Positions 17,533 through 26,500 are shown, numbered from the stretch's first letter. The stretch: 37,232 nucleotides of DNA from Deinococcales bacterium (GCA_025359505.1 JANYHH010000044.1:1-37232), one strand, 5' to 3'. Numbers and translations: made by a program. Notes: a model not told the origin generated them from the sequence alone.

Positions 17533-17700
17533 GCGTCTCGAGCGGTGCAGTGCCCGGCGTCTCGAGCGGTGCAGTGCCCGGCGTCTCGAGCGGTGCAGTG
17601 CCCGGCGTCTCGAGCGGTGCAGTGCCCGGCGTCTCGAGCGGTATGCAGTGCCTGAGCGTCTCGAGCGGTATGCAGTGCCTGAGCGTCTCGAGCGGTATGC
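17533..17700. repeat. Tandem minisatellite built on CGTCTCGAGCGG, upstream of rsmA
   Basis: Four exact 24-bp units run from 17533 to 17628. Each begins GCGTCTCGAGCGG and ends TGCAGTGCCCG. Two 27-bp units follow at 17629-17655 and 17656-17682, with GGTATGCAGTGCCTGA as the second half, then an 18-base partial unit up to 17700. Every unit carries one CTCGAG. The array ends six bases before the rsmA start. Inverted copies of the unit core lie at 24105-24143. Uniform units with no spacers exclude CRISPR. Confidence 0.85.
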
Positions 17701-17706
17701 TGCTGT

Positions 17707-18528
17707 GTGACCTTGCCGCTGTACTCGCCCGCCCGAGTCAGAGAACTGCTCGAGCGTTATGGATTGCGCCCGACAAAAAGTTTCGGGCAAAATTTCTTGA
17801 TCGACGGCAACGCGCTGCGTTTCATCGTGGAAAGCAGCGGAGCGCAGAGCGGCGCGACGGTGCTCGAGGTTGGGCCCGGACTGGGCGTGCTGACGACCGC
17901 CCTCGCGCAGACGGGTGCAGATGTGATTGCGCTTGAGAAAGATAAGAAGCTCGAGGCGGTGCTGATTGAAACGTTGGCTGGGGTCAATAACATCAAACTG
18001 ATCTTCACCGATGCGCTCGAGTGGGATTACAGCCTGCTACCGCCCGGTAGCTTACTGTGCGCCAACTTGCCGTATTACATCAGCACGGCGTTGCTGACGC
18101 GCTTCCTCGAGAGCGGACGCTTTTCACGGCTGACTGTGCTGGTGCAGCGCGAGGTCGCGGATCGCTTGGAGGCTAAGCCCGGTGATGACGGTTACGGTTT
18201 TCTGAGCGCATTGATTGCGTTTTACGGCCGCGCCGAGCGGCTGCGCGATGTCTCCAAAAACGCGTTTTACCCCGCGCCGGACGTAACCTCGAGCGTCGTG
18301 CAGATCGCCGTCACGCAAGGGGCAGCGCCGCGCCCCGGCACGATCAAGGTTCTGGGGGCGGTGCTCGGGCATCGCCGTAAGACGCTGCGGAACAACTTGA
18401 AACTTGCGGGTTACAACGATGAGCTGATCCGTGAGGCGCTGCTGCACGCTCATTTGGAGCCGGGCTTGCGCGGTGAGGTCGTGGCACTCGAGGCGCTGGT
18501 GGCGCTTGCCAGCGTGCTCGAGCCGTAG
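17707..18528 (+). CDS. rsmA: 16S rRNA (adenine1518/1519-N6)-dimethyltransferase
   Basis: 273 residues, normal KsgA length. KSFGQNFLIDGNALRFIV, the SAM loop VLEVGPGLGVLTTAL, LIFTDALEWDY and the catalytic NLPYYIS (motif IV) are all present, and VLVQREVADRL follows. It dimethylates two adjacent adenines in helix 45 of 16S rRNA late in small-subunit assembly. The GTG at 17707 gives a complete N-terminus, but no Shine-Dalgarno is visible, because the minisatellite occupies the upstream DNA. The repeats may have replaced or carry the leader. Its 3' end is seven bases from the convergent HD-GYP gene. Confidence 0.94.
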   Translation: MTLPLYSPARVRELLERYGLRPTKSFGQNFLIDGNALRFIVESSGAQSGATVLEVGPGLGVLTTALAQTGADVIALEKDKKLEAVLIETLAGVNNIKLIFTDALEWDYSLLPPGSLLCANLPYYISTALLTRFLESGRFSRLTVLVQREVADRLEAKPGDDGYGFLSALIAFYGRAERLRDVSKNAFYPAPDVTSSVVQIAVTQGAAPRPGTIKVLGAVLGHRRKTLRNNLKLAGYNDELIREALLHAHLEPGLRGEVVALEALVALASVLEP

Positions 18529-18535
18529 ATTCACG

Positions 18536-21313
18536 TCAGCTCGGGTAGAGCGTCTGCTCGAGGTGCTGTGAATCGCGCTGCACGACGGCTTGGAGCGCGT
18601 TGACCAATCGCGCTTCCAGATGACCGCGCTCGGCTGCGGCGTGCAGCTCCAAAAGGCTCAGCTCTAAGCTCAGCGCTTGTTTGTATGGACGCTCGGAGCG
18701 CAGCGCATCGAAGACATCGCAAACCGCGAATATTCTGGCTGATAACGGAATCATTTCGCCCGTCAAGCCGAGCGGGTAGCCCATGCCATCCCAGCGTTCG
18801 TGGTGGTAACGCACGATGTCGCGGGCGGTGCTGGGCAGGAACGGCAGGTCGCGCACCAAATCAAAACCGAGCTGCGGGTGCTGACGCATGATCGCGGTCT
18901 CACCCATCGATAGCTCGGTCGATTTGCTCAAGATAGCGTCCGGCACGCCGAACTTACCGATGTCGTGCAGGTACGCGCCCCAACGAATCGCCAGCCGCTC
19001 CGAGGCTGGAACGCCCAATTGCTCGGCGACCGCTTCGGAAAGCACCGCGACGCGCTCGGTGTGATTGGCCGTTTCCAAGTCGCGCATCTCGAGCGCCAGC
19101 CCGATGGTTTTCAGGGCGCTGGCGTAACCGTTCTCCAAACTTTGCAAGCGCCCCAAACGTCCGACCAAAGCCCCGAGCATCCGGGCGGCTGCCTCGAGCG
19201 TCTGTCGTTCCGCTCCGCTCCAACCATCGCCCGCATAGCGGTACAACACCAATGAGTGTGAATCGTTGATGACGACGGTGAACGCGGCAGCGATCCCCAG
19301 TTGACCCATCAAGGCCCGCAACTCGGGCGGGTGACTGTTGGTCACTTGAAAACTGGTTCGCTCGAGCCGCAATGAATTCGCAACTGAGAGCGCCACACCC
19401 GCTTGGAGCGCTCGCTGCAACTCAGGCGTCAGTTGGCCGCATTGCAAACGGGTTGCGACGCGCTCACCGGTACTGTCGGTGATGACGGCCGCATCGGCTT
19501 TGCCGAGTAGCCTGACGCGCTCCACGGCGTTCATTAAGCTTTGCTCGTCGTTGCCCTCTAGTGACTGCGCGAGGTTTAATAAATTCTGACTCTCGATCAC
19601 TTGCAATCGCAGGTCACGCGTGACCTGAACGCGCTCCAGTGTGCCTGCGGCGACCCGGGCGATGGTTTGAATCAAACGCTGATCGAGTTGCGTAAAGCCA
19701 ACCTGCACTTCTCTGGAAACCAGCAGCGTCCCGAGCGCCCCGCCGCCCGAGTCGAGCAGCGGTACGGTCAATTGCTCGAGCGGCTTCTGGGACGGTACAA
19801 GTGACAACTTGACCGCTCGAGGATCGCGGTCGATGTCGTGACTGACCAGCGTCTCGCCGGATTGTAGGGCGCTCCAGCTCAGCCCGTGACCCCACGGTAC
19901 TTGAGTGCCGACGTGATCTGCGAACAACCCCAGACCGCTCGAGAGTCGCAGCGACGTGTGCAGCGGGTCGCTCATCAGCATCATCGCCACGTTCGGAACT
20001 TGCAGCAACCGCACGGTCTCGCGTACCACCGCAGCGGCGACGATCTCTGGCGTGTGCGCGTCGTGCAAGGCGCTGGTAATCAACTCGAGCATCTCAAACT
20101 CGCGCAGTCGCGCCTCGAGTTTGCCGCGCTCAATTTGGGCTTTCACCAGTGCCGCGACTTGCACCGCGAATTGCTTGGCGCAGGTGATGGATTCCTCGGT
20201 GAAGGCGTGCTTGACTGTGAAGCTATCCAAATTGATCTCGGCCACGACTTGATCGCCCACCACGACGGGAAAATACAAATTGGCGCGGATACGCTTGGTT
20301 TCAGTCGGGGAAAAGTCCGGGTCAGCGTCCAGCGGTGTGCGGGTTTCAAAAGGATGCTGCACCGTTCGCGCCTGTCCACTGTGCCACTTCATCAGATCGC
20401 CGTGCCAATCCGCGGCTTGCTGCGCGTTGACGCGCAACCCGAGCAGCGAGTCGCTGAAGCCACTCTGAGCCGTGTAGTAAAAATCGCCATCGCCATCGCG
20501 GATGCGGATGCTGCCGCCTTCGGCTCCCGGTACGAGGATCACGGCCGCATCCAGCAAGCGCTGCCAGTCCTCGAGCGATCCGATCCCGCTCGCGGCAGTC
20601 GTGGTCGTGCCAGCGAGGGTGCTCAAGCTCAGCATTTGCTCGCTGGTCAGTCGCACGTCACTGGTCGCGGCCAGCGTCTGGAGCGTGCCGAGCAAACTGT
20701 CAAAAGCGCGTCCTTGCGAAGCCGCGACGACTTTTGAAAAGTTGCTCGCGTCGATCACCCACGCGCTCAGCAGCGTAGCGATCACGAGGATCGTCAGCCT
20801 CGAGCTGATGTCGATCTGTGAGCCGCGACCTGCGATCTTGAAGACTAAAACGTCGGTCAGAAACACGAGGATCACCACGGCCCCCATCCTCAACAACGGG
20901 TTGCGGTTGGGGACGCGCAGCGTCAGCGCCATCAAGCCCCCACTGACCAGCAGGCTCAGTGCAGACAGGGACATATCAACTGTTGCCTTGAGCGGCAAAA
21001 CGTTGAGCGGTGCAGCGCCAAACGTTTGCACGCCCCAAGCGCCCAGCGCGACCGCACCAGCCGTCGCCAGCATCAGCCGCCACGTTCCCAGCCAGTCGCG
21101 CCACTGGGTTTTGAACAGTTCGACCGCCAATAAACTCAGGCTGACCGCGTACAGGCTCGCCCCGAGCCAGACATCCGCTCTGAAGGCATGCGCGGCGATC
21201 GATGCACCCAATGCACTGCAAAGCAGCGCACGGTAAACAAAGACGTTCCACCGAATCACCAAGTGCAGCGATGCCATCGCGCCGATGGCTGGTAATATTG
21301 AGGGCAAAATCAA
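18536..21313 (-). CDS. Membrane GAF/HD-GYP protein, probable cyclic-di-GMP phosphodiesterase
   Basis: About 925 residues. Residues 1-215 hold several membrane segments. Two or three GAF-like domains follow between about 235 and 720 (for example EGGSIRIRDGDGDFYYTAQ and FPVVVGDQVVAEINLDSF). The C-terminal 190 residues are an HD-GYP domain: HTERVAVLSEAV, YLHDIGKFGVPDAIL, and YHHERWDGMGYPLGL with the GYP triplet, ending FDALRSERPYKQAL. The metal ligands look complete, so hydrolysis of c-di-GMP is likely. I choose the TTG at 21313, seven bases after AAAGGTG; the frame stays open further upstream without a better site. Divergent from the lipid kinase. Confidence 0.88.
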   Translation of the reverse strand: MILPSILPAIGAMASLHLVIRWNVFVYRALLCSALGASIAAHAFRADVWLGASLYAVSLSLLAVELFKTQWRDWLGTWRLMLATAGAVALGAWGVQTFGAAPLNVLPLKATVDMSLSALSLLVSGGLMALTLRVPNRNPLLRMGAVVILVFLTDVLVFKIAGRGSQIDISSRLTILVIATLLSAWVIDASNFSKVVAASQGRAFDSLLGTLQTLAATSDVRLTSEQMLSLSTLAGTTTTAASGIGSLEDWQRLLDAAVILVPGAEGGSIRIRDGDGDFYYTAQSGFSDSLLGLRVNAQQAADWHGDLMKWHSGQARTVQHPFETRTPLDADPDFSPTETKRIRANLYFPVVVGDQVVAEINLDSFTVKHAFTEESITCAKQFAVQVAALVKAQIERGKLEARLREFEMLELITSALHDAHTPEIVAAAVVRETVRLLQVPNVAMMLMSDPLHTSLRLSSGLGLFADHVGTQVPWGHGLSWSALQSGETLVSHDIDRDPRAVKLSLVPSQKPLEQLTVPLLDSGGGALGTLLVSREVQVGFTQLDQRLIQTIARVAAGTLERVQVTRDLRLQVIESQNLLNLAQSLEGNDEQSLMNAVERVRLLGKADAAVITDSTGERVATRLQCGQLTPELQRALQAGVALSVANSLRLERTSFQVTNSHPPELRALMGQLGIAAAFTVVINDSHSLVLYRYAGDGWSGAERQTLEAAARMLGALVGRLGRLQSLENGYASALKTIGLALEMRDLETANHTERVAVLSEAVAEQLGVPASERLAIRWGAYLHDIGKFGVPDAILSKSTELSMGETAIMRQHPQLGFDLVRDLPFLPSTARDIVRYHHERWDGMGYPLGLTGEMIPLSARIFAVCDVFDALRSERPYKQALSLELSLLELHAAAERGHLEARLVNALQAVVQRDSQHLEQTLYPS

Positions 21314-21483
21314 GGGAGTACACCTTTCAAGATTGACGTTCTCCCGAACACCTGACGCGGCGACTGCAACCAAGCACAACTCGCTGAGCTTATTAAACTA
21401 CATTTTAGAAACGAACGCATTGAAATGAGTGCGTGCTAGCATTCTGAGTGATCGCCGTGTCGCGCCAAAGTGGAGAGCATCAA

Positions 21484-22386
21484 TTGAACCGACCATCCAG
21501 CCTTCAACAACCGCGTTTATTTCACGTGATGGTCAACCCAGCCGCAGGAGCGGGTCGCGCCGCTCAAAAAGCGCAGCAGCTCGAGCAACGATTGATCGGA
21601 CTGGGCTTCGGGTGCAAGCTTTTCATCAGCCAGCAGCCGGGCGACCTGTACCGCTGGACTCGAGATATCAAAGGAGCGGGCGCGGTGATCGCGGTCGGCG
21701 GAGACGGCACGGTCTCCGAGGTCATTCGCGGAATTATTCAGCACGCCGCCCCTCGAGCCTTCTGCGCGTTGCCGTGCGGCAGTGGCAACGACTTCGCGTA
21801 TGCGCTGAGGTGGCGCACGCTGGACGACGTGATCGCGGCTGTTCAGTGCGGCTTGCCAGAGCTGATCGATTTGGTGCGCGTCAACGGGCAAATCGCCGCG
21901 TATGGGCTGGGCATGGGCTTTGACGCGCAAGTCGCCGCCGACGCCGAGCACGCCCCGGCGTGGCTGCGCGGATTACCGCGCTACCTCTGGGCGATCCTGC
22001 GCGTGCTGCCCAGCCTGAAACGACCACATCTCAAGCTCGAGGTAGACGGCGCGATCGTCTATGAAGGGCGCAGCGTGCTGGCAGCCGCGATGAACACCCC
22101 GACCGCTGGCGGCGGTTTCAAACTCGCCCCGAACGCTGACCCGCACGATGGCTTACTGGAGATCATGGTCGGTGGTGATTTGAGTCAGTGGCAGACGCTG
22201 CTGATCCTGCCCAAAGTCATCGCTGGAACGCACGTTCACGACCCCAAAGTCCACGTTTTCAAAGCCCAACACGCCCGTTTCACGTGGCAATACCCGATGC
22301 ACGCCCACACGGACGGCGAGCAGTTACCGCAGAGCGCGGTGTTTGAAGTCGAGTGCCTGCCCGCAGCCCTCGAGATTCTGCGCTGA
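21484..22386 (+). CDS. Diacylglycerol kinase family lipid kinase (YegS/DgkB-like)
   Basis: About 300 residues. FHVMVNPAAGAGRAAQKAQ, then the nucleotide-binding VIAVGGDGTVSEVIRGI, then LPCGSGNDFAYALRW and YGLGMGFDAQVAAD are the signature blocks of the DagK catalytic fold, with a C-terminal beta domain (ANTPTAGGGFKLAPNAD-like region: MNTPTAGGGFKLAPNADPHD). It phosphorylates a lipid such as diacylglycerol for phospholipid turnover. The TTG at 21484 is preferred because GGAG lies eight bases upstream; GTG codons at 21448 and 21457 keep the same frame. Confidence 0.9.
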   Translation: MNRPSSLQQPRLFHVMVNPAAGAGRAAQKAQQLEQRLIGLGFGCKLFISQQPGDLYRWTRDIKGAGAVIAVGGDGTVSEVIRGIIQHAAPRAFCALPCGSGNDFAYALRWRTLDDVIAAVQCGLPELIDLVRVNGQIAAYGLGMGFDAQVAADAEHAPAWLRGLPRYLWAILRVLPSLKRPHLKLEVDGAIVYEGRSVLAAAMNTPTAGGGFKLAPNADPHDGLLEIMVGGDLSQWQTLLILPKVIAGTHVHDPKVHVFKAQHARFTWQYPMHAHTDGEQLPQSAVFEVECLPAALEILR

Positions 22387-22390
22387 AGCT

Positions 22391-22443
22391 GCGTCTCGAG
22401 ATGTGCGCGTCTCGAGGTGCGCCTGAAAGCCGCGTCTCGAGGT
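22391..22443. repeat. Three irregular CGTCTCGAG units after the lipid kinase
   Basis: CGTCTCGAG occurs three times at spacings of about 20 and 26 bases just 3' of the lipid kinase. It resembles the start of the minisatellite unit at 17533 without the full unit. It could be a young or decayed array. Confidence 0.4.
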
Positions 22444-22557
22444 GCTGAGTGTCCTGCTCAAATCATCTGCTCGCGCCGACATCCAATTTCTCAGAAGTCA
22501 CCGTATACCGATGCAGAGCGGGAAATACCCCCACTCGAGCTTACTTGGAGGTCACTT

Positions 22558-23271
22558 ATGAAGAAAGTCCTGTTATTTGGTGCAATTGGTTTAGCTACGC
22601 TGTCACTCGCCGCTGCTCAGACGATGATGGCCAAGAACGGCTATGTGCGTGTTGTCCACGCGATCAGCGATGCCCCAGCCGTCGATGTCTTCCTGTCTAG
22701 CATGGGCAAGGAAATCCAAACCGTTGACGGCGCTCCGTACACTGGCGTCACGCCTTACGGCGATGTCCCCGCTGGCAAGTACGATGTGCTGGTCACGGTT
22801 CACAACGACAAGAAAGCCGTGTTGTTCGATGTCAAGGGCTTTGAAGTCAAAGAGGGCAGCTACACCACCGTCGCGGCCGTCAACTTGGCTGCAAACCGTG
22901 CGCTAGAAGTTTTTAGCGATGCGGGACTGAACAAAAATAAGGACAAGGCGCAGATCACCGTCTACCACTTGTCGTACAAGTCCCCGAACGTCGACGCGCT
23001 GGCGGTTGACTTGAAAAACGCCAAGGTCGTCAGCAACCTCGCGTACCGCAAGAGTGGCACGATCAACGTCTCGCCGATGGGCGTCAACCTCAACGTCGTA
23101 CCCGCTGGCAAGATGACGCCAGTCGTTTACAACTTAAAAGGCATCAGCGTCGCGGGCGGTAAGACCTACAGCGTCTTCGCCTTCGGTTTGCTGAACGGCA
23201 AGGGCAAGGCCGCGTTCAAGTTGACCCCGAACGAAGACAAAGTGGTCATGGGTTCGATGGGCTTCAAGTAA
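22558..23271 (+). CDS. Secreted DUF4397 protein
   Basis: 237 residues: signal peptide (KKVLLFGAIGLATLSLAAAQ), then YVRVVHAISDAPAVDVFL, the DUF4397 opening, and a second related half (QITVYHLSYKSPNVDALAVD). Both halves are beta-rich, like cell-surface Ig-type domains. Deinococcus encodes several such abundant envelope proteins of unknown role. The ATG at 22558 follows TTGGAGG at good spacing; the frame is open further 5' but that part has no protein character. No CTCGAG occurs in its 714 bp, and codon use is of the highly expressed type. A strong terminator follows. Confidence 0.88.
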   Translation: MKKVLLFGAIGLATLSLAAAQTMMAKNGYVRVVHAISDAPAVDVFLSSMGKEIQTVDGAPYTGVTPYGDVPAGKYDVLVTVHNDKKAVLFDVKGFEVKEGSYTTVAAVNLAANRALEVFSDAGLNKNKDKAQITVYHLSYKSPNVDALAVDLKNAKVVSNLAYRKSGTINVSPMGVNLNVVPAGKMTPVVYNLKGISVAGGKTYSVFAFGLLNGKGKAAFKLTPNEDKVVMGSMGFK

Positions 23272-23292
23272 GCAGCGAGGCAACTCGTTTTG

Positions 23293-23321
23293 AAACCTCC
23301 AGATGATGCTGGGGGTTTTTT
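23293..23321 (+). terminator. Intrinsic terminator of the DUF4397 gene
   Basis: AAACCTCCAG pairs with CTGGGGGTTT around an ATGATG loop and is followed directly by six T residues. It lies about 20 bp after the stop codon. Confidence 0.88.
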
Positions 23322-23478
23322 CATTGTCAATCTCGAGCAGATGCGAATGCGCTGTGTCCCCAAACGTGCGGCTCGAGATCGGCGTGATTCAAGCGTTTGA
23401 AGTTGCTTGAGATCGGCAGCAAACGACTGCTACTGATGACGACAGCTCGAGTCTCGAGATTCGCGCTGCTCGAATCGG

Positions 23479-24078
23479 TCAAGCCTTCAGCGCGTAGGTG
23501 TTCAAATATGCCCACGCATTGCCCTCGCGCTTCATGACCTCTAAATCAACCGCTCGAGTCCACGCGTCGATCTGGTTCGAGGTCACGTACTCGGGTTCAA
23601 ACAGCTCCTCGCCGATCACGATTCGCCCGCCGGGTTTGAGCGCCCGTTTGCACGCCTCCAATGCCCGCAGCGGCTCGGGGATTTCCGGCAAAACCGAGAT
23701 CAGCACGATCACGTCCGCCACGCCGATCAACTCGAGGTCGCGGGCGTCGCCGGTCAGGTACTCGATGTGACTGAGGTCTGAGAGTTTCGCCTTGGTCTGC
23801 GCGACGTAACGCGGCTCCAGATCCTGCGCGATCAGCTTCGCGCAGCGCGTAGCGAGCGAGCGCGTGAACAGCCCAGAGCCACAACCGATCTCGAGCACCG
23901 TGTCCGAGGCGTGAATCCCGCATTGCTCAGCGACACGCTCTGGATCGCGGTACGACCTGCGCCACGGGTTCTCTAAAAGCCACGACCAGCCGAACGGAAT
24001 CGCTTGCGGGCGCAGGCGCAGGTACACGCGAATCGCAATTTGGAAGATCACGAACGCCAGCAGTAGATTCAGCAGCAT
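23479..24078 (-). CDS. Class I SAM-dependent methyltransferase with N-terminal membrane anchor
   Basis: 199 residues. A hydrophobic helix at residues 2-20 (LLNLLLAFVIFQIAIRVYL) precedes the SAM loop TVLEIGCGSGLFTRSLA, acidic AQDLEPRYVAQTK, YLTGDARDLELIGVADVIV and LKPGGRIVIGEELFEPEY. The substrate is unknown. The membrane anchor and the neighbouring polyprenyl synthase are compatible with a lipid or quinone substrate, but that is inference. ATG 24078. It lies downstream of the polyprenyl synthase in the same direction with a repeat between. Confidence 0.85.
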   Translation of the reverse strand: MLLNLLLAFVIFQIAIRVYLRLRPQAIPFGWSWLLENPWRRSYRDPERVAEQCGIHASDTVLEIGCGSGLFTRSLATRCAKLIAQDLEPRYVAQTKAKLSDLSHIEYLTGDARDLELIGVADVIVLISVLPEIPEPLRALEACKRALKPGGRIVIGEELFEPEYVTSNQIDAWTRAVDLEVMKREGNAWAYLNTYALKA

Positions 24079-24104
24079 GGCGCAGTCTACGCGCTGAATG
24101 CAGC

Positions 24105-24143
24105 GACGCCGGGCACTGACCTCGAGACGCCGGGCACTGACCT
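24105..24143. repeat. Two inverted copies of the rsmA minisatellite core
   Basis: GACGCCGGGCACTGACCT occurs twice with a 21-bp period (24105-24122, 24126-24143). The reverse complement AGTGCCCGGCGTCTCGAG matches the junction of adjacent units in the array at 17533-17628. It fills the gap between the polyprenyl synthase and the methyltransferase. Confidence 0.7.
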
Positions 24144-24148
24144 TGGGT

Positions 24149-25105
24149 TTAGATCACGCGCTCGGTTTCGCGCATCGCCAGATCCTCTAGTGCGAGCCGC
24201 GCAGGGGAGACGGGCAACACGCTCAGCGCCCGCACCGCGTTCTCGCAGCGCCGCCTGATCTCGAGCTTTGATGCGCTGTCCGCGCCGTGCAGCGCCACGA
24301 GGTCGCGCATGCGGCCCACATCGCTCGGTTCGCTGGCGCGGCGGGCCAGAATCTCGCTGGCTTCCGTCACGCCTTTTTCCAGCAGGTACAGCACGGGCAG
24401 CGTGGCTTTGCCCTCGCGCAGATCGCCGCCGACGGGTTTGCCGATCGTGTCGCTGTCGCTCATCAAGTCCAGCAGGTCATCTTGAATCTGAAACGCTCGC
24501 CCGTACTCCAACCCATACGTCTCGAGCGCCGCGATCGTGTCCGCGTCGCGCCCCGCGAGCATCGCCGCGCCTTTGGTGGCCGCGGCGGCAAGGGCGGCTG
24601 TTTTACCCGTGATGATTTTGAAGTAATTGTCTAAACTGTAGGTTTCCAGAGCCGCGACTTGGAATTGCAGCACTTCACCCTCGCAGATCACGCGTGAGGT
24701 CTGGCTGATGAGTTTGACGAATCTGGCCGCGTCGTTGCCGAATTCGCTGATGACCCCAAGTAAGGTGCTCAGTAGAAAATCACCACTCATCACGCTGACG
24801 ACGTTGCCGTAGCGCTTGAAGGCCGCCGCCTTGCCGCGCCGCGTGTCCGCATCGTCGATCAGATCGTCATGCAGCAACGACGCCGAGTGCAGTAACTCGA
24901 TCACAGCCGCGAAATCCACCACGCGCTCGCCCTCAAACCCCAGCGCTTTCGCGGCTAAGAACACCAGTTGCGGACGCGCCCGCTTGCCGCCCGCCTCCAA
25001 CAAATCCTCACCGATCAGTTCAATGAAAGCCACGTCCGACTGCACCAACGATTTCAGGCGCGTCTCGAGGGCGTTCAGGTCGGACTGGATCAGTGCGTTC
25101 GGCAT
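24149..25105 (-). CDS. Polyprenyl diphosphate synthase (long-chain, quinone side chain)
   Basis: 318 residues. GGKRARPQLVFLAAKALG, the first Asp-rich motif LLHDDLIDDADTRRG and the second FQIQDDLLDLMSD are present. Small residues before the first Asp motif (HSASL) fit the long-chain (hepta- to decaprenyl) class that makes menaquinone side chains. ATG 25105, preceded by AGGA at four bases. A TATAAT box lies at 25190-25185. Confidence 0.92.
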   Translation of the reverse strand: MPNALIQSDLNALETRLKSLVQSDVAFIELIGEDLLEAGGKRARPQLVFLAAKALGFEGERVVDFAAVIELLHSASLLHDDLIDDADTRRGKAAAFKRYGNVVSVMSGDFLLSTLLGVISEFGNDAARFVKLISQTSRVICEGEVLQFQVAALETYSLDNYFKIITGKTAALAAAATKGAAMLAGRDADTIAALETYGLEYGRAFQIQDDLLDLMSDSDTIGKPVGGDLREGKATLPVLYLLEKGVTEASEILARRASEPSDVGRMRDLVALHGADSASKLEIRRRCENAVRALSVLPVSPARLALEDLAMRETERVI

Positions 25106-25184
25106 GGTGTCCTAGCTTTCTTTGCTGCTCGAGCCGCGTGCAGTGCTCAAAGACTCGAGCGCGTGCTTTCAATTCGTAACAGCG

Positions 25185-25190
25185 ATTATA
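25185..25190 (-). promoter_or_regulatory. -10 box upstream of the polyprenyl synthase
   Basis: TATAAT on the minus strand, 80 bp before the start codon. No convincing -35 hexamer at the right distance. Confidence 0.4.
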
Positions 25191-25297
25191 CGTTGCTTCG
25201 TGCGGGACGATTGTTGCTTGCCGCGCTGATTTTCGCGCCTCAGCTCGAGCAAATCCGATGTTCTCGCCGCAAGCCCTAGATTCAAGCCGATGCGGTG

Positions 25298-25303
25298 TAG
25301 AAT
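25298..25303 (+). promoter_or_regulatory. -10 box of a probable leaderless promoter
   Basis: TAGAAT is followed by eight bases and then the GTG start of the phosphoribosyltransferase. There is no room for a Shine-Dalgarno. No good -35. Confidence 0.45.
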
Positions 25304-25311
25304 CCATCCAC

Positions 25312-25845
25312 GTGAAAACCCATCTCGTGACCATCGGCGCGGTCTCGCGCCAACTCCCGATCATCGAGGTCGCCCCCGGCGTCAGCGTCGCATTGCTGAA
25401 CCTGCTGGGCGATACCGATTTGACCGAAGAAGCTGGGCGGCTGCTGGCTGCGCTGCTGCCGCCCGAAACCGATGTGCTGGTCACACCCGAAGTCAAAGCC
25501 GTGCCACTGGCGCACGTCATCAGCCGCATCACGGGCAAGCCGTACATCGTGGCCCGAAAAACCGAGAAGCCGTACATGAGCGCTCCGATCAGCCGCGAGG
25601 TGATCTCGATCACCACCGGCAAACCGCAATTGCTGGTTGTAGACGGCTTTGATGTCCCGAAAATCAGGGGTCACAACGTCGCCATCATCGACGATGTGGT
25701 CAGCACCGGCGGCACATTGCGTAGTTTGAGTGCGCTGATGACCGAGATCGGCGGCCATGTTTGCGGCACATTGGCGGTCTTCACCGAAGGCGACGAGCGC
25801 AGCGATGTGATCGCACTCGGACACCTGCCGCTGTACCTCAAGTGA
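25312..25845 (+). CDS. Phosphoribosyltransferase family protein (adenine PRTase-like)
   Basis: 177 residues from the GTG at 25312. The PRPP-binding loop [17 protein letters not shown] is intact near residue 122. [19 protein letters not shown] and [15 protein letters not shown] match the adenine phosphoribosyltransferase-like subgroup. It would use PRPP to salvage a purine base or act as a PRPP-sensing protein. The start is placed eight bases after a TAGAAT box. It is followed 100 bp later by a paralogue of the same length. Confidence 0.85.
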   Translation: MKTHLVTIGAVSRQLPIIEVAPGVSVALLNLLGDTDLTEEAGRLLAALLPPETDVLVTPEVKAVPLAHVISRITGKPYIVARKTEKPYMSAPISREVISITTGKPQLLVVDGFDVPKIRGHNVAIIDDVVSTGGTLRSLSALMTEIGGHVCGTLAVFTEGDERSDVIALGHLPLYLK

Positions 25846-25945
25846 GCATCACCTCGAGCAATCTGCATCTCGAGCAGCCACACGTCGCCCCTCGAGACCA
25901 ACCGTCGTCGCACCCTCGAGCATCACCAAGCCACAGGAGCAGCCC

Positions 25946-26500
25946 ATGACCACGACGACGTTCTCGAGCGAGACTTACACCCTGACCGTCGGCGCACTGA
26001 CCCGCGAATTGCCACTGGTGCGCCCGACGCCCAACCGCAAGCTACCACTGGTGGAATTTTTGGGCGACACGGAACTCTCGCAAGCGGCTGCTTTGGAAGT
26101 GCAAAAACTCCTTCCGGACGGCACAGACGTTTTATTCACCTGCGAAACCTCGAGCATTCCGCTGGTACACGCCTTATCCGTCATCACGGGATTGCCCTAT
26201 GAGGTCGCCCGCAAGCGCCGCCGCCCGTACATGAATGATCCGCTGATCCAAGATGTCGCCAGTATGACTTTGGGCGTCGGTGAGACATTGTGGTTGGACA
26301 CGCGCCACGCGGACAAGCTGCGCGGCAAGCGCGTCACAGTCGTGCTGGATGTCGTCAGCAGCGGCGGCACGATCGCCGCATTGGAGCGGCTGATCGCCCG
26401 GTCGGGCGGCACGGCCCACGGGCGCGTCGCGGCGTTCTCGCAGGGGCAGCCGAAACTGGTGATCCGCGTGATGCAGGAGTTGCCGATTTTCGAGCGTTGA
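25946..26500 (+). CDS. Phosphoribosyltransferase paralogue with altered PRPP loop
   Basis: 184 residues, aligned along its length with the preceding protein (LTRELPLV against [18 protein letters not shown] against [10 protein letters not shown]). The PRPP loop reads VTVVLDVVSSGGTIAAL: the first acidic residue of the usual pair is Leu, and Ser replaces Thr. The enzyme may be weak, altered in specificity or regulatory. AGGAG precedes the ATG at 25946. The spacer between the paralogues (25846-25945) carries four CTCGAG copies and no other signal. Confidence 0.82.
   Translation: MTTTTFSSETYTLTVGALTRELPLVRPTPNRKLPLVEFLGDTELSQAAALEVQKLLPDGTDVLFTCETSSIPLVHALSVITGLPYEVARKRRRPYMNDPLIQDVASMTLGVGETLWLDTRHADKLRGKRVTVVLDVVSSGGTIAALERLIARSGGTAHGRVAAFSQGQPKLVIRVMQELPIFER

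Noticed and set aside
17533-17700. Array considered as CRISPR
   Set aside because: Units abut directly with no unique spacers and no cas genes are nearby.
17462-17710. Open frame across the minisatellite encoding repeated LERCSARR peptides
   Set aside because: The frame exists only because the unit is 24 or 27 bp, a multiple of three. It has no family character and the opposite strand is equally open.
19886-20737. 283-residue open frame antisense to the HD-GYP gene
   Set aside because: It mirrors the GC-rich coding strand, has no recognisable domain, and the opposite strand encodes clear GAF domains.
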